The notes under the pieces are model-generated. The model did no database searches. It was given only the letters and a program-made list of their open reading frames with translations, and was not told the DNA's origin. The position numbers and the translations under genes are program-made. 64,000 nucleotides of DNA. It comes from Microbacterium psychrotolerans. Lineage in GTDB: Bacteria; Actinomycetota; Actinomycetes; Actinomycetales; Microbacteriaceae. The stretch lies in the NCBI RefSeq assembly GCF_031085295.1, contig NZ_JAVFWO010000005.1, positions 305,626 to 369,625 of the forward strand, given 5' to 3'. This document shows, in pieces, positions 49,709 through 59,686 of this stretch; position 1 is the first letter of the stretch, and each line of letters opens with the position of its first letter.

Positions 49709-51208
49709 ATGACCGCACTCGAGCGCGCGATCGCGCGGCCCGACCCCGTCCACGACTTCGGTGCGCGTTCACCCCTGGACGGGCTGGATCGCCGCAGCGT
49801 CGGTTTCTTCGACGTCCTCGCCCAGTCCGTGGCCGCCGTGGCGCCGGCTGCTGCGGCGACGACCGTCGTGCTGCTCGTCGCCGGCATCTCGCCCCCGGCG
49901 ACGGTGCTGTCGATCGTGCTCGCCGGCATCCTCAGCCTTCTCGTGGCCCGCACGATCTCGCAGTTCGCACGGCGGCTGGCCGCAGCCGGTTCGACATACA
50001 CCTACGCCGCACGCGGACTGGGGCCCGGTGCGGGACTCGCCTCCGGTGCGGCGATCCTCGTCGGCTACGGCGCGATCGCGATGTTCGCCCTCCTCGGCGG
50101 GGCGTACTACGTCACGTTCCTCCTGGAATCGGCGTGGCCCGCGGTGGGAGGCCCGGGGACGCTGGCCGCGGTGCTGGCCGCCGAGGCGGCGTTCGTCGCG
50201 GTCGTGCTCGTGCGCGGCATCCGACTGTCCTCGCGCATCGCCCTCGTGGTCGAGGTGCTCTCGGTGGCCCTCATCGCCGTGCTGCTCGTCGTGCTCCTGA
50301 TCCGGATCGGCCCGATCGACCCCGGTCGCGTGCTGGGGCTCGCCGAGATCGACCCCGCCGCGCTCGCCGCGGGCTCCGTCATCGCGCTCACCGCGTTCGT
50401 CGGCTTCGAGAGCGCGTCGACGCTCGGTGTCGAGGCCCGCGCACCGCTGCGGAACGTGCCGAGGGCGATCGTGTGGACGGTGCTGCTGTCCGGCGGTCTG
50501 TACGTCCTGGCGGCGGTCGCCCAGGTCGCCGGCTTCGATGCGATGGGTTCCTCGCTCGCCGCCAGCGCCTCGCCGATCAATGAGCTCGCGTCGGCCTACG
50601 GCCTGGGCGGCTGGGGCGTCGTGGCCGACATCGGCATCGCGGCCTCCTTCGTCGCGTGCGCCATCGGGTCCACCACCGCCCTCACTCGCGTGCTGTTCAC
50701 CATGGGGCGCGACCGCGTGCTGCCGTCGCCGGCGGGCCGTGCGCATCCGCGATTCGGCACGCCCATCGGCGCGGTGGCGCTGGCCTTCCCCCTCATCGCC
50801 GGCGTGCCGTTCCTGCTCCTGCTGTCGGGCGTCGACGTGCGCGGCGCGATGCACGCGACCATCGCCGTCGGCGGTGCGGGATACATCGTGGCCTACATCC
50901 TGGTGTGCATCGCCGCACCGGTCTTCCTGCGGCGCATCGGGGAGCTCACGGTCGGATCGGCGATCACGGCGACCGTGTCGGCGGTCGTGCTCACCGGCGC
51001 GCTGGTCACGTTCTTCGTGGTCGACGCCGCCGGCGGCAGCGTCGCGCTGTGGGTGGTGCTGGCGGTGGGTGCCCTGGCCGCGATCGCGGTGCTCGTCCGG
51101 ATGCGCCGCGGCACGCCTTCGCTTGCGCGCGTCGGATCGTACGACGAGCCCGTCGCCTCGGAGGTGCTGGGCGGCATCGCTCGGCGGGAGCGGAGGGGCG
51201 GTGCCTGA
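49709..51208 (+). CDS. APC-family amino acid/amine permease
   Basis: The 499-residue membrane protein has about 12 helices. Its APC marks include FVGFESASTLGVEARAPLRNVPRAI (about residues 230-254) and GSTTALTRVLFTMGRDRVLP (about 316-335). GGAGG lies 4 bases before ATG 49709. It diverges from the first permease across a 210-base gap, and its stop overlaps the IclR-type regulator start by 8 bases, so both are made together. Cargo is unknown. Confidence 0.9.
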   Translation: MTALERAIARPDPVHDFGARSPLDGLDRRSVGFFDVLAQSVAAVAPAAAATTVVLLVAGISPPATVLSIVLAGILSLLVARTISQFARRLAAAGSTYTYAARGLGPGAGLASGAAILVGYGAIAMFALLGGAYYVTFLLESAWPAVGGPGTLAAVLAAEAAFVAVVLVRGIRLSSRIALVVEVLSVALIAVLLVVLLIRIGPIDPGRVLGLAEIDPAALAAGSVIALTAFVGFESASTLGVEARAPLRNVPRAIVWTVLLSGGLYVLAAVAQVAGFDAMGSSLAASASPINELASAYGLGGWGVVADIGIAASFVACAIGSTTALTRVLFTMGRDRVLPSPAGRAHPRFGTPIGAVALAFPLIAGVPFLLLLSGVDVRGAMHATIAVGGAGYIVAYILVCIAAPVFLRRIGELTVGSAITATVSAVVLTGALVTFFVVDAAGGSVALWVVLAVGALAAIAVLVRMRRGTPSLARVGSYDEPVASEVLGGIARRERRGGA

Positions 51209-51899
51209 GAGGGTGTCGCCGGGACCCACCCTGACGGCGCGTCAGCCGAAGGCGGTGCACAGCGCGCTCACGGTCCTCGAGGCTGTGGCGCGCCTGGGTG
51301 CCGGTGCGACGGCACGCGAGATCTCGCTCGAACTGGGACTGCCACGGGCCACGACCTACCGCCTGCTGAACCTGCTCGTCCAGGACGAGTATCTGGTGCG
51401 CACACCCGACCTCGCGGGGTTCGCGCTGGGCGCCAAAGTCGTTCAGCTCGCCGCTGTGGCGGCGCCGCCGGCGCGCCTGACGTCAGCGGCACGGGCAGTG
51501 CTCGCCGAGGCGCGCTCGACGCTGCGCGGCGGCGTGCACATCGTCTTCTTCGTGGACGGTCGCATCTCGGTGGTCGACGCCGATCCCGACTTCCCGTTGT
51601 CGGACGAGGTCCGTCTCGCCCGCGAGCCCGCGCGATTCGCGATCGGGCGTCTGCTGACGATCGAGCAGGGGACCGCCGAGCGCACGTCACGCCAGGACTT
51701 CGACGAGCTGGGCGCCACTCGCCAGCGGGGTGAGCTGACCCCGGCATACGGCTGTGTCGCGGTGCCGATCCTCGACGGCACCGGGCGCTTCGCCGGAGCG
51801 CTCGGATTCTCAGGATCACTCCACCGGGTCGACGAACCCGCCGGGGTGCTGGCGGTGCTGCAGCCGGCTGCCGCCCGCCTCGGTCCGCTGGTCGTGTGA
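51201..51899 (+). CDS. IclR-type transcriptional regulator
   Basis: The 232-residue protein has an N-terminal helix-turn-helix (about residues 15-60; AVARLGAGATAREISLELG and LPRATTYRLLNLLVQ) and a C-terminal ligand domain with VFFVDGRISVVD and VAVPILDGTGRFAGALGFSG. The order matches IclR regulators, though the ligand domain is somewhat short. GTG 51201 has GGAGGGG just before it. It probably controls the divergent amine uptake/oxidation unit, but no operator stands out. Confidence 0.8.
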   Translation: MPERVSPGPTLTARQPKAVHSALTVLEAVARLGAGATAREISLELGLPRATTYRLLNLLVQDEYLVRTPDLAGFALGAKVVQLAAVAAPPARLTSAARAVLAEARSTLRGGVHIVFFVDGRISVVDADPDFPLSDEVRLAREPARFAIGRLLTIEQGTAERTSRQDFDELGATRQRGELTPAYGCVAVPILDGTGRFAGALGFSGSLHRVDEPAGVLAVLQPAAARLGPLVV

Positions 51900-51929
51900 C
51901 GTCACCCCCGCTCGAACCGGGTAGACTGT

Positions 51930-52022
51930 CAGAAGCTCTCCGCGAGGCGGCATCCAGGCCAACTCCCCCAGGACGGAAACGTAGCAAGGGTAACCAGGCT
52001 CTGCCGGGTTCGCGGAGAGTCT
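51930..52022 (+). ncRNA. ffs: Small signal recognition particle RNA (4.5S type)
   Basis: The apical SRP54-binding hairpin is recognisable: CAGGACGGAAACGTAGCAAGGG (about 51969-51990) with the conserved symmetric and asymmetric loops. The terminal stem pairs CTCTCCGCGA near 51936 with TCGCGGAGAG near 52010. A likely -10 box TAGACT lies at 51922-51927. The RNA forms the core of the particle that targets nascent membrane proteins. Ends are estimates from the stem. Confidence 0.9.
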
Positions 52023-52065
52023 TAATCTTTCCGGGCGCCTCGCTCAGCTCAGCGTCCGGAGGCGG

Positions 52066-52737
52066 TCATCGGCCGGCGGCGAAGGGGCCGTCGAGCGCCG
52101 CCCACTGCAGCAGCATGATGGTCTTCGCGTCCTGGATCCGCCCATCGCGCACCATCGCGAGCGCCTCGCCGATCCCGATCTCGAGCAGCTCGATGTGCTC
52201 GCCCTCCTCCTGGAGGCCACCCCGGTCGCCGGTGCGCGTCGAGCCGTCGTAGCGAGCGGCGAAGAAGTGGAGTCGCTCGGTGACCGAGCCCGGGCTCATG
52301 TACACGTCCCAGACGTGCTCGAGCTCGCCCACCTGGACGCCCGTCTCCTCCGCCGCCTCCCGGCGGATCGCGGTCGCCGGGTCGTCGTCGTCGAGGAGTC
52401 CCGCCGCCGTCTCGATCAGCATTCCGTCGGGGTGGTCGTTGACGTAGACGGGGTAGCGGAACTGCCGCGTGAGGAGCACCGTGCGCCGCTCCGGGTCGTA
52501 GAGCAGCACCGTCGCCCCGTTGCCGCGATCGTAGGTCTCGCGCTGCTGGGTCTCCCAGCGACCCGACGGATCGCGGTATTCGAGCGTGGTGCGGCGCAGC
52601 ACGTGCCAGGCGGAGGCCAGCACCTCGACATCCGTCACCCGGACGTCCGGATTGCGCTGCAGATCGCGCCCGATCCGATCGAGTCCCGTACGGCCGCGGT
52701 GGTCGGGAATGTCGATTCCGGGTCGGGGATCTTCCAT
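52066..52737 (-). CDS. Nudix hydrolase, NudK (GDP-mannose/ADP-sugar pyrophosphatase) type
   Basis: The 223-residue protein has a Nudix box GLLDDDDPATAIRREAAEET (about residues 112-131), with Asp at the first Glu position of the consensus and an intact REAAEETG core. Upstream, MLIETAAG matches the NudK/ADP-sugar pyrophosphatase pattern. It would cleave a nucleoside diphosphate sugar into sugar phosphate and NMP. The ATG at 52737 lies 32 codons inside a longer open frame, and the family start matches MEDPRPG. It is convergent with the SRP RNA. Confidence 0.85.
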   Translation of the reverse strand: MEDPRPGIDIPDHRGRTGLDRIGRDLQRNPDVRVTDVEVLASAWHVLRRTTLEYRDPSGRWETQQRETYDRGNGATVLLYDPERRTVLLTRQFRYPVYVNDHPDGMLIETAAGLLDDDDPATAIRREAAEETGVQVGELEHVWDVYMSPGSVTERLHFFAARYDGSTRTGDRGGLQEEGEHIELLEIGIGEALAMVRDGRIQDAKTIMLLQWAALDGPFAAGR

Positions 52738-52844
52738 GCATCGAGCGTAACCGGGCGCTCCGGTGCGATCCCCAGCTGCCCCGCCCCGGGGCCGAAGGAG
52801 CGGGGCCTGAGACGGAGCGTGCCGCCCGCCCATAGGCTGGGGTG

Positions 52845-54989
52845 GTGGCGCAGAGCATCTACATCACGTCGGCCGAAGGCCACTCGGGGAAGTCGACGGT
52901 CGCGCTGGGCGTGCTCGACGCGCTGAGTCACGCGACTGCGCGAGTGGGCGTGTTCCGCGCGATCGCGCGCTCGACGGTCGAGCGTGACTACGTGCTCGAG
53001 ATGCTGCTCGACCACGACGGCGTCGACCTGCCCTACGACGACTGCATCGGCGTCACGTACGACGACGTGCGGCAGGATCCGGATGCCGCGCTCGCGACCA
53101 TCGTGGAGCGCTACAAGGCCGTCGAGGCGCAGTGCGAGGCCGTCGTCATCGTCGGCAGCGACTACACGGACGTCGGCAGCCCCGCCGAACTCGCGTACAA
53201 CGCCCGCATCGCGGCGAACCTGGGCGCGCCTGTCCTGCTCGTGCTCGGCGGCCGCTCGGCGCAGAACCAGACGCAGCCTGAACAGCTCGGGTCCTCGCTC
53301 CCGCGCACTCCTGCCGAGATGGGCCAGATCGCGGATCTCGCGCTCGCCGAGCTGCGGCACGGCCGTGCGAAGCTGTTCGCCGTCGTCGCCAACCGCGCCG
53401 AGGCCGACATCGCCGATGAGACGATCGCGGCCATCCGCCGCTCGATCGACGCTCATCGCGGCGCGACGACCGTGCCGGCGTCGCCGGTGCCGGTCTGGGC
53501 CATCCCCGAGGACCGGCATCTCGTGGCGCCGTCGATCCGCGGCATCATGCGCTCGGTCGACGGCGAGCTGCTCGCCGGCGACCCCGACCTGCTCACCCGT
53601 GAAGCGCTGGCGGTCGTCGTCGCGGGGATGTCGATGGTGAACGTGCTGCCACGCCTTCTCGAGGGCGCCGTCGTGATCATCCCGGCCGACCGGTCGGAAG
53701 TCCTGCTGGCGACGCTGCTGGCGAACGCCTCGGGCACCTTCCCGTCGATCTCGGGGATCGTGCTCAACGGCGGGTTCGAGCTGCCCGAGCCGGTGACACG
53801 GCTGATCGACGGCCTCGGGTCGAGCGTGCCCATCATCACCACCGAGCTCGGCACGTACGAGACGGCGGTGCGCATCATGGGCACCCGTGGCCGCCTCGCC
53901 GCCGACTCGCAGCGCCGCTACGACACCGCCCTCGCCCTGTTCGAGCAGAGTGTCGACACCGACGAGCTGCTCGTCGCCGTCGGCCTGGCGCGGGCGACGG
54001 TCGTGACACCGCTGATGTTCGAGTTCCAGCTCATCGAGCGGGCCCGTGCGCAGCGCAAGCGCATCGTGCTGCCCGAGGGGGATGACGACCGCGTCCTGCG
54101 CGCGGCGGCGACGGTGCTCAAGCGCGGCATCGCCGACCTCGTGATCCTCGGCGAGCCGTTCGAGGTGCGGGCGCGGGCGATCGAGCTCGGCATCGACATC
54201 CAGGGAGCCGAAGTGCTGTCGCCGCTCGACGCGGTGCACGTGCACAAGTTCGCGGAGGAGTACGCACGACTGCGCGCGCACAAGGGCGTCACCGTCGCGC
54301 AGGCTGCCGACACCGTGACCGACGTGTCGTACTTCGGCACGATGATGGTGCACCTGGGCCTTGCAGACGGCATGGTGTCGGGCGCCGCCCACACGACGGC
54401 GCACACGATCCGCCCGGCATTCGAGATCATCAAGACCCGACCCGGCGTCTCGGTCGTCTCGAGCGTCTTCCTGATGGCGCTCGCCGACCGCGTGCTCGTC
54501 TACGGCGACTGCGCCGTCATCCCCGACCCCACCAGCGAGCAGCTCGCCGACATCGCGATCTCGTCGGCCGCGACGGCCGCGCAGTTCGGCATCGAACCGC
54601 GTGTGGCAATGCTGTCGTACTCGACGGGCGAATCGGGCTCGGGCGCCGAGGTCGAGAAGGTCAGGGACGCGACCGTCCTCGTACGCACGCGGGCACCCGA
54701 GCTGCTCGTGGAGGGTCCCATCCAGTACGACGCGGCCGCCGACGCCGCCGTGGCGGCGGCGAAGATGCCGGGATCGGAGGTCGCCGGGCGAGCCACGGTG
54801 TTCGTCTTCCCTGACCTCAACACCGGCAACAACACGTACAAGGCGGTGCAGCGCTCGGCGGGAGCCGTCGCGATCGGCCCGGTGCTGCAGGGCCTCAACA
54901 AGCCCATCAACGACCTGTCGCGCGGCGCGCTGGTGGACGACATCGTCAACACCATCGCGATCACCGCGATCCAGGCGCAGGGGGAGTGA
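52845..54989 (+). CDS. pta: Phosphate acetyltransferase
   Basis: The 714-residue protein is the long three-domain Pta form: an N-terminal P-loop-like domain opening with SAEGHSGKSTVALG (about residues 8-21), a DRTGG-like middle domain and a C-terminal catalytic domain (from about residue 395) with LPEGDDDRVLRAA and YSTGESGSGAEVEKV. It converts acetyl-CoA and phosphate to acetyl phosphate. Two GTG codons are possible (52842 and 52845); the second is preferred by family match and because TAGGCT lies 12 bases upstream, the same spacing as at dnaX. It is coupled with ackA. Confidence 0.95.
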   Translation: MAQSIYITSAEGHSGKSTVALGVLDALSHATARVGVFRAIARSTVERDYVLEMLLDHDGVDLPYDDCIGVTYDDVRQDPDAALATIVERYKAVEAQCEAVVIVGSDYTDVGSPAELAYNARIAANLGAPVLLVLGGRSAQNQTQPEQLGSSLPRTPAEMGQIADLALAELRHGRAKLFAVVANRAEADIADETIAAIRRSIDAHRGATTVPASPVPVWAIPEDRHLVAPSIRGIMRSVDGELLAGDPDLLTREALAVVVAGMSMVNVLPRLLEGAVVIIPADRSEVLLATLLANASGTFPSISGIVLNGGFELPEPVTRLIDGLGSSVPIITTELGTYETAVRIMGTRGRLAADSQRRYDTALALFEQSVDTDELLVAVGLARATVVTPLMFEFQLIERARAQRKRIVLPEGDDDRVLRAAATVLKRGIADLVILGEPFEVRARAIELGIDIQGAEVLSPLDAVHVHKFAEEYARLRAHKGVTVAQAADTVTDVSYFGTMMVHLGLADGMVSGAAHTTAHTIRPAFEIIKTRPGVSVVSSVFLMALADRVLVYGDCAVIPDPTSEQLADIAISSAATAAQFGIEPRVAMLSYSTGESGSGAEVEKVRDATVLVRTRAPELLVEGPIQYDAAADAAVAAAKMPGSEVAGRATVFVFPDLNTGNNTYKAVQRSAGAVAIGPVLQGLNKPINDLSRGALVDDIVNTIAITAIQAQGE

Positions 54990-54994
54990 GCCGC

Positions 54995-56227
<1,233 letters not shown>

Positions 56228-56325
56228 CCGTCTCGGGGTGTCGAGGGGGCGCCCGACCGCATTACGCTTGCTGGACGGCGCGACGGAGTGCCGAGCACAC
56301 ACCCGCACCCGCTCCCGGAGGTTCT

Positions 56326-57057
56326 GTGGCCTACGACGCCCTGCCCGATCTGACCGCCTTCGACGCCGTGCTGTTCGATCTGGACGGCGTCCTGACGCCC
56401 ACGGCCGAAGTGCACATGCACGCGTGGCAGACCATGTTCGAGGAGCTCTTCGCCGCGTGGGACATCACGCCGCCCTACACCGAGCGCGACTACTTCGACC
56501 ACCTCGACGGCAAGAAGCGCTACGACGGCGTGGCCAGCCTCCTGCGGTCGCGCGACGTCGAGGTGCCCTGGGGCGACCCGTCCGACCCTCCCACCGCCGA
56601 CACCGTGTGCGGCATCGGCAACCGCAAGAACGCCGTCTTCGAGCGGGTGCTGCGGGCCGAGGGCATCGCGCCCTACCCGGGGTCGCTGCGCCTGCTCGAC
56701 CAGCTGGCGGATGCCGGCAGCCGCGTCGCGGTGGTGTCGAGCTCCAAGAACGCCGAGGAGGTGCTGGCGGCAGCCGGCATCCGTGATCGCTTCACGGTCG
56801 TGATGGACGGCGTCATCGCCGAACGCGACCACCTCGCCTCGAAGCCCGCGCCCGATGTGTTCGTCGAGGCGGCGCGGATGCTGGACGTCGAGCCCGCCCG
56901 CAGCGCCGCGGTCGAGGACGCCATCAGCGGCGTGCGCTCGGCGGCGGCCGGCGGCTTCGGCCTCGTCGTGGGCGTGGACCGCGGCGTCGGGGTGCAGGAT
57001 CTCGTCGACGCCGGTGCACACATCGTGGTTCAGGACCTGGAGGAATTCGTACGATGA
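56326..57057 (+). CDS. HAD-family beta-phosphoglucomutase
   Basis: The 243-residue protein has the HAD nucleophile motif VLFDLDGVLTPT (Asp at about residues 18 and 20), a cap domain with GKKRYDGVASLL, motif II VVSSSKN, Lys in LASKPAPDVF and the motif IV acids in AVEDAISGV. This is the beta-phosphoglucomutase pattern. It would convert beta-glucose 1-phosphate, released by the GH65 phosphorylase encoded next, to glucose 6-phosphate. GTG start with GGAGG at the right distance; its stop overlaps the next start in ATGA. Confidence 0.92.
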   Translation: MAYDALPDLTAFDAVLFDLDGVLTPTAEVHMHAWQTMFEELFAAWDITPPYTERDYFDHLDGKKRYDGVASLLRSRDVEVPWGDPSDPPTADTVCGIGNRKNAVFERVLRAEGIAPYPGSLRLLDQLADAGSRVAVVSSSKNAEEVLAAAGIRDRFTVVMDGVIAERDHLASKPAPDVFVEAARMLDVEPARSAAVEDAISGVRSAAAGGFGLVVGVDRGVGVQDLVDAGAHIVVQDLEEFVR

Positions 57058-59579
57058 TCGACCGCGACCGCTTCCCCGTCGACGAGTGGCGGCTGATCGA
57101 GTCGTCGTTCGACCTCGACGACGCCGGCGTCACAGAGACGCTGTTCGCCGTGGGCAACGGCTATCTGGGCCTGCGCGGAAACCAGTCCGAAGGGCGGTTC
57201 GCGCACGAGGACGGCACGTTCATCAACGGGTTCCACGAGACGTTCCCGATCCGCCACGCCGAGCAGGCGTACGGCTTCGCGGAGGTGGGGCAGGCGATCA
57301 TCAACGCGCCGGACGCGAAGGTGATGCGCGTGTACGTGGACGACGAGCCGCTGTCGCTCGACGTCGCCGACGTCCGCGAGTACGAACGCGAGCTCGACAT
57401 GCGCGACGGAGTCCTGCGACGCCACGTGCGGTGGACCACGCCGTCCGGCAAGGACGTCGTGATCGGCATGGAGCGACTGGTGTCGTTCGAGGAGAAGCAC
57501 CTCGCCGTGATGACGATCGACGTCACCGTGCTGAACGCCGACGCTCCGGTCACCGTCAGCTGTCAGCTGATCAACCGGCAGGACGGCGAGGACGTCTACG
57601 GCGGAACCCCCAACCCTTCGCGCAGGGCCGGCTTCGACCCGCGCAAGACGGAGAAGCTGCACGAGCGCGTGCTGCAGCCGCAGGAGTTCTGGCAGGACAA
57701 GCTGCGCTCGGCGCTGTCGTACCGCGCCACCGACTCCGGTATGACCGTCGCCGTCGTCGCCGACCACCTGGTCGAGACGGAGAACGAGTACACGTCGCGC
57801 ACGCTCATCGAGCCCGACATCGCGAAGAACGTGTTCCGCGTGCAGGCGAAGGCCGGCGTGCCGATACGCGTCACCAAGCTCGTCAGCTACCACACGTCGC
57901 GCGGCGTCCCCGCGCGGGAACTCGTGGACCGCTGCCGGCGCACGCTGGACCGGGCGCTCGGCGAGGGCGTCGACGCGATCCGCACGCGGCAGCGGGCCTG
58001 GCTGGACGCCTTCTGGGAGCGCTCGGACGTGCGGATCGCCGGACACGCCGATCTGCAGCAGGCCACGCGCTGGTGCCTGTTCCAGCTCGCGCAGGCAACA
58101 GCCCGGGCGGACGGCCTGGGCGTGCCGGCGAAGGGCATGACGGGCTCCGGCTACTCGGGGCACTACTTCTGGGACACGGAGATCTACGTGCTCCCGTTCC
58201 TCGCGTACACGACGCCGCTGTGGGCACGCAACGCCCTGCGCATGCGGTACCTCATGCTGCCCGCCGCGCGTCGGCGCGCGTTCCAGCTGAACGAGGCCGG
58301 TGCGCTCTTCCCCTGGCGCACCATCAATGGCGAAGAGGCGTCGGCCTACTACGCGGCCGGCACCGCGCAGTACCACATCAACGCCGACGTCAGTTATGCG
58401 CTCGCGAAGTACGTCCGGGCCACCGGCGACGACGAGTTCCTCTTCCGCGAGGGCGTCGACATCGCGGTCGAGACCGCCCGACTCTGGGCGACGCTGGGAT
58501 TCTGGCGGTCGAGCGACGGCGTAGTCGACGGCGAGGGGGACACCTTCCACATCCACGGCGTCACCGGGCCGGACGAGTACACGACCGTCGTCAACGACAA
58601 CCTGTTCACGAACGTCATGGCGCGCTTCAACCTGCGCTTCGCCGCGCGCACGGTGCGCGAGATGGCGGAGGTCGACGGCGAGGTCTACCGGCAGATGGTC
58701 GACCGCCTCGCCCTGGAGCCCGGCGAGCCCGAGGCCTGGGAGCGCGCCGCGGAGGCCATGCACATCCCGTTCAGCCCGAGCCTCGGCATCCATCCGCAGG
58801 ATCACGTGTTCCTCGAACGCGAGATCTGGGACCTCGAGAACACGCCGCCCGACAAGCGACCCCTCCTGCTGCACTTCCACCCGCTGGTGATCTACCGCTA
58901 CCAGGTGCTCAAGCAGGCCGACGTGGTGCTGGCGCTGTTCCTCCAGGGCAACCACTTCTCGGACGAGGACAAGCTCGCCGACTTCGAGTACTACGACCCG
59001 CTGACCACGGGCGACTCGACGCTGTCGGCGGTCGTGCAGGCGATCCTCGCGGCGGAGGTCGGCTACCAGGACCTGGCGCTCGAGTACTTCCGCGAGTCGA
59101 TCTTCGTCGACCTCGGCGACCTGCACCACAACGCCGCCGACGGCGTGCACGTCGCGTCGGCCGGCGGCGTCTGGACGGCGCTCGTCTCGGGCTTCGGCGG
59201 CATGCGCGACCACTTCGGCGAGCTGTCGTTCGACCCGCGCCTGCCCGCCGCCTGGCCCTCGCTCGAGTTCGTGCTGCACTGGCACGGTACGCGCCTGGTC
59301 GTCACCGTGACTCGCGACGAGCTGCGCGTCCGGGCGACGGAGGGCGACCCCGTCGGCTTCAGCGTGCGCGGTGTCGGCTACGTCGTCGGCCCGGGCGAAG
59401 AGGTGGTGGCCCCGCTCGACGGGCAAGGCCCCGTCATCGCCGGCCGGCCGTCGCTGCGCGAGCTCGGCGACGCCCGCCGCGAGGACGGCTCGCTGCTGTC
59501 GGCGTCGGTGCCCACCGTCACCTCGACGATCCCGATCATCGTGGGCGCCGCCGACGTCGAGCACGGCGCGGACGCCTAA
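57054..59579 (+). CDS. GH65 disaccharide phosphorylase (maltose/trehalose/kojibiose phosphorylase type)
   Basis: The 841-residue enzyme has the GH65 layout: an N-terminal beta-sandwich (about residues 1-280), a linker helix pair, an (alpha/alpha)6 barrel and a C-terminal jelly roll. The general acid is Glu508 in GVTGPDEYTTVVNDN. The phosphate-binding region lies near HIPFSPSLGIHPQDH. It splits an alpha-glucoside with phosphate, giving beta-glucose 1-phosphate for the mutase encoded upstream. Which disaccharide is used (maltose, trehalose, kojibiose or nigerose) cannot be told from sequence. There is no signal peptide, and no transporter is adjacent. Confidence 0.92.
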   Translation: MIDRDRFPVDEWRLIESSFDLDDAGVTETLFAVGNGYLGLRGNQSEGRFAHEDGTFINGFHETFPIRHAEQAYGFAEVGQAIINAPDAKVMRVYVDDEPLSLDVADVREYERELDMRDGVLRRHVRWTTPSGKDVVIGMERLVSFEEKHLAVMTIDVTVLNADAPVTVSCQLINRQDGEDVYGGTPNPSRRAGFDPRKTEKLHERVLQPQEFWQDKLRSALSYRATDSGMTVAVVADHLVETENEYTSRTLIEPDIAKNVFRVQAKAGVPIRVTKLVSYHTSRGVPARELVDRCRRTLDRALGEGVDAIRTRQRAWLDAFWERSDVRIAGHADLQQATRWCLFQLAQATARADGLGVPAKGMTGSGYSGHYFWDTEIYVLPFLAYTTPLWARNALRMRYLMLPAARRRAFQLNEAGALFPWRTINGEEASAYYAAGTAQYHINADVSYALAKYVRATGDDEFLFREGVDIAVETARLWATLGFWRSSDGVVDGEGDTFHIHGVTGPDEYTTVVNDNLFTNVMARFNLRFAARTVREMAEVDGEVYRQMVDRLALEPGEPEAWERAAEAMHIPFSPSLGIHPQDHVFLEREIWDLENTPPDKRPLLLHFHPLVIYRYQVLKQADVVLALFLQGNHFSDEDKLADFEYYDPLTTGDSTLSAVVQAILAAEVGYQDLALEYFRESIFVDLGDLHHNAADGVHVASAGGVWTALVSGFGGMRDHFGELSFDPRLPAAWPSLEFVLHWHGTRLVVTVTRDELRVRATEGDPVGFSVRGVGYVVGPGEEVVAPLDGQGPVIAGRPSLRELGDARREDGSLLSASVPTVTSTIPIIVGAADVEHGADA

Positions 59580-59595
59580 CCGTTTCGCGAGAACC

Positions 59596-59653
59596 GGAGA
59601 TCCGGCGAGACAGGACGATCCGTACCGATTCGTCCCGTCTCCGCCGGATCTCC
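59596..59653 (+). terminator. Long hairpin between convergent GH65 and thi operons
   Basis: The arms 59596-59618 and 59630-59653 (GGAGATCCGGCG... with ...CGCCGGATCTCC) pair almost fully, with one bulge and one mismatch, around an 11-base loop. It lies between convergent genes and could stop transcription from both sides. Confidence 0.7.
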
Positions 59654-59686
59654 TGCGTTCGTGCGGGCGCGTGTGAGGCCAGATGG

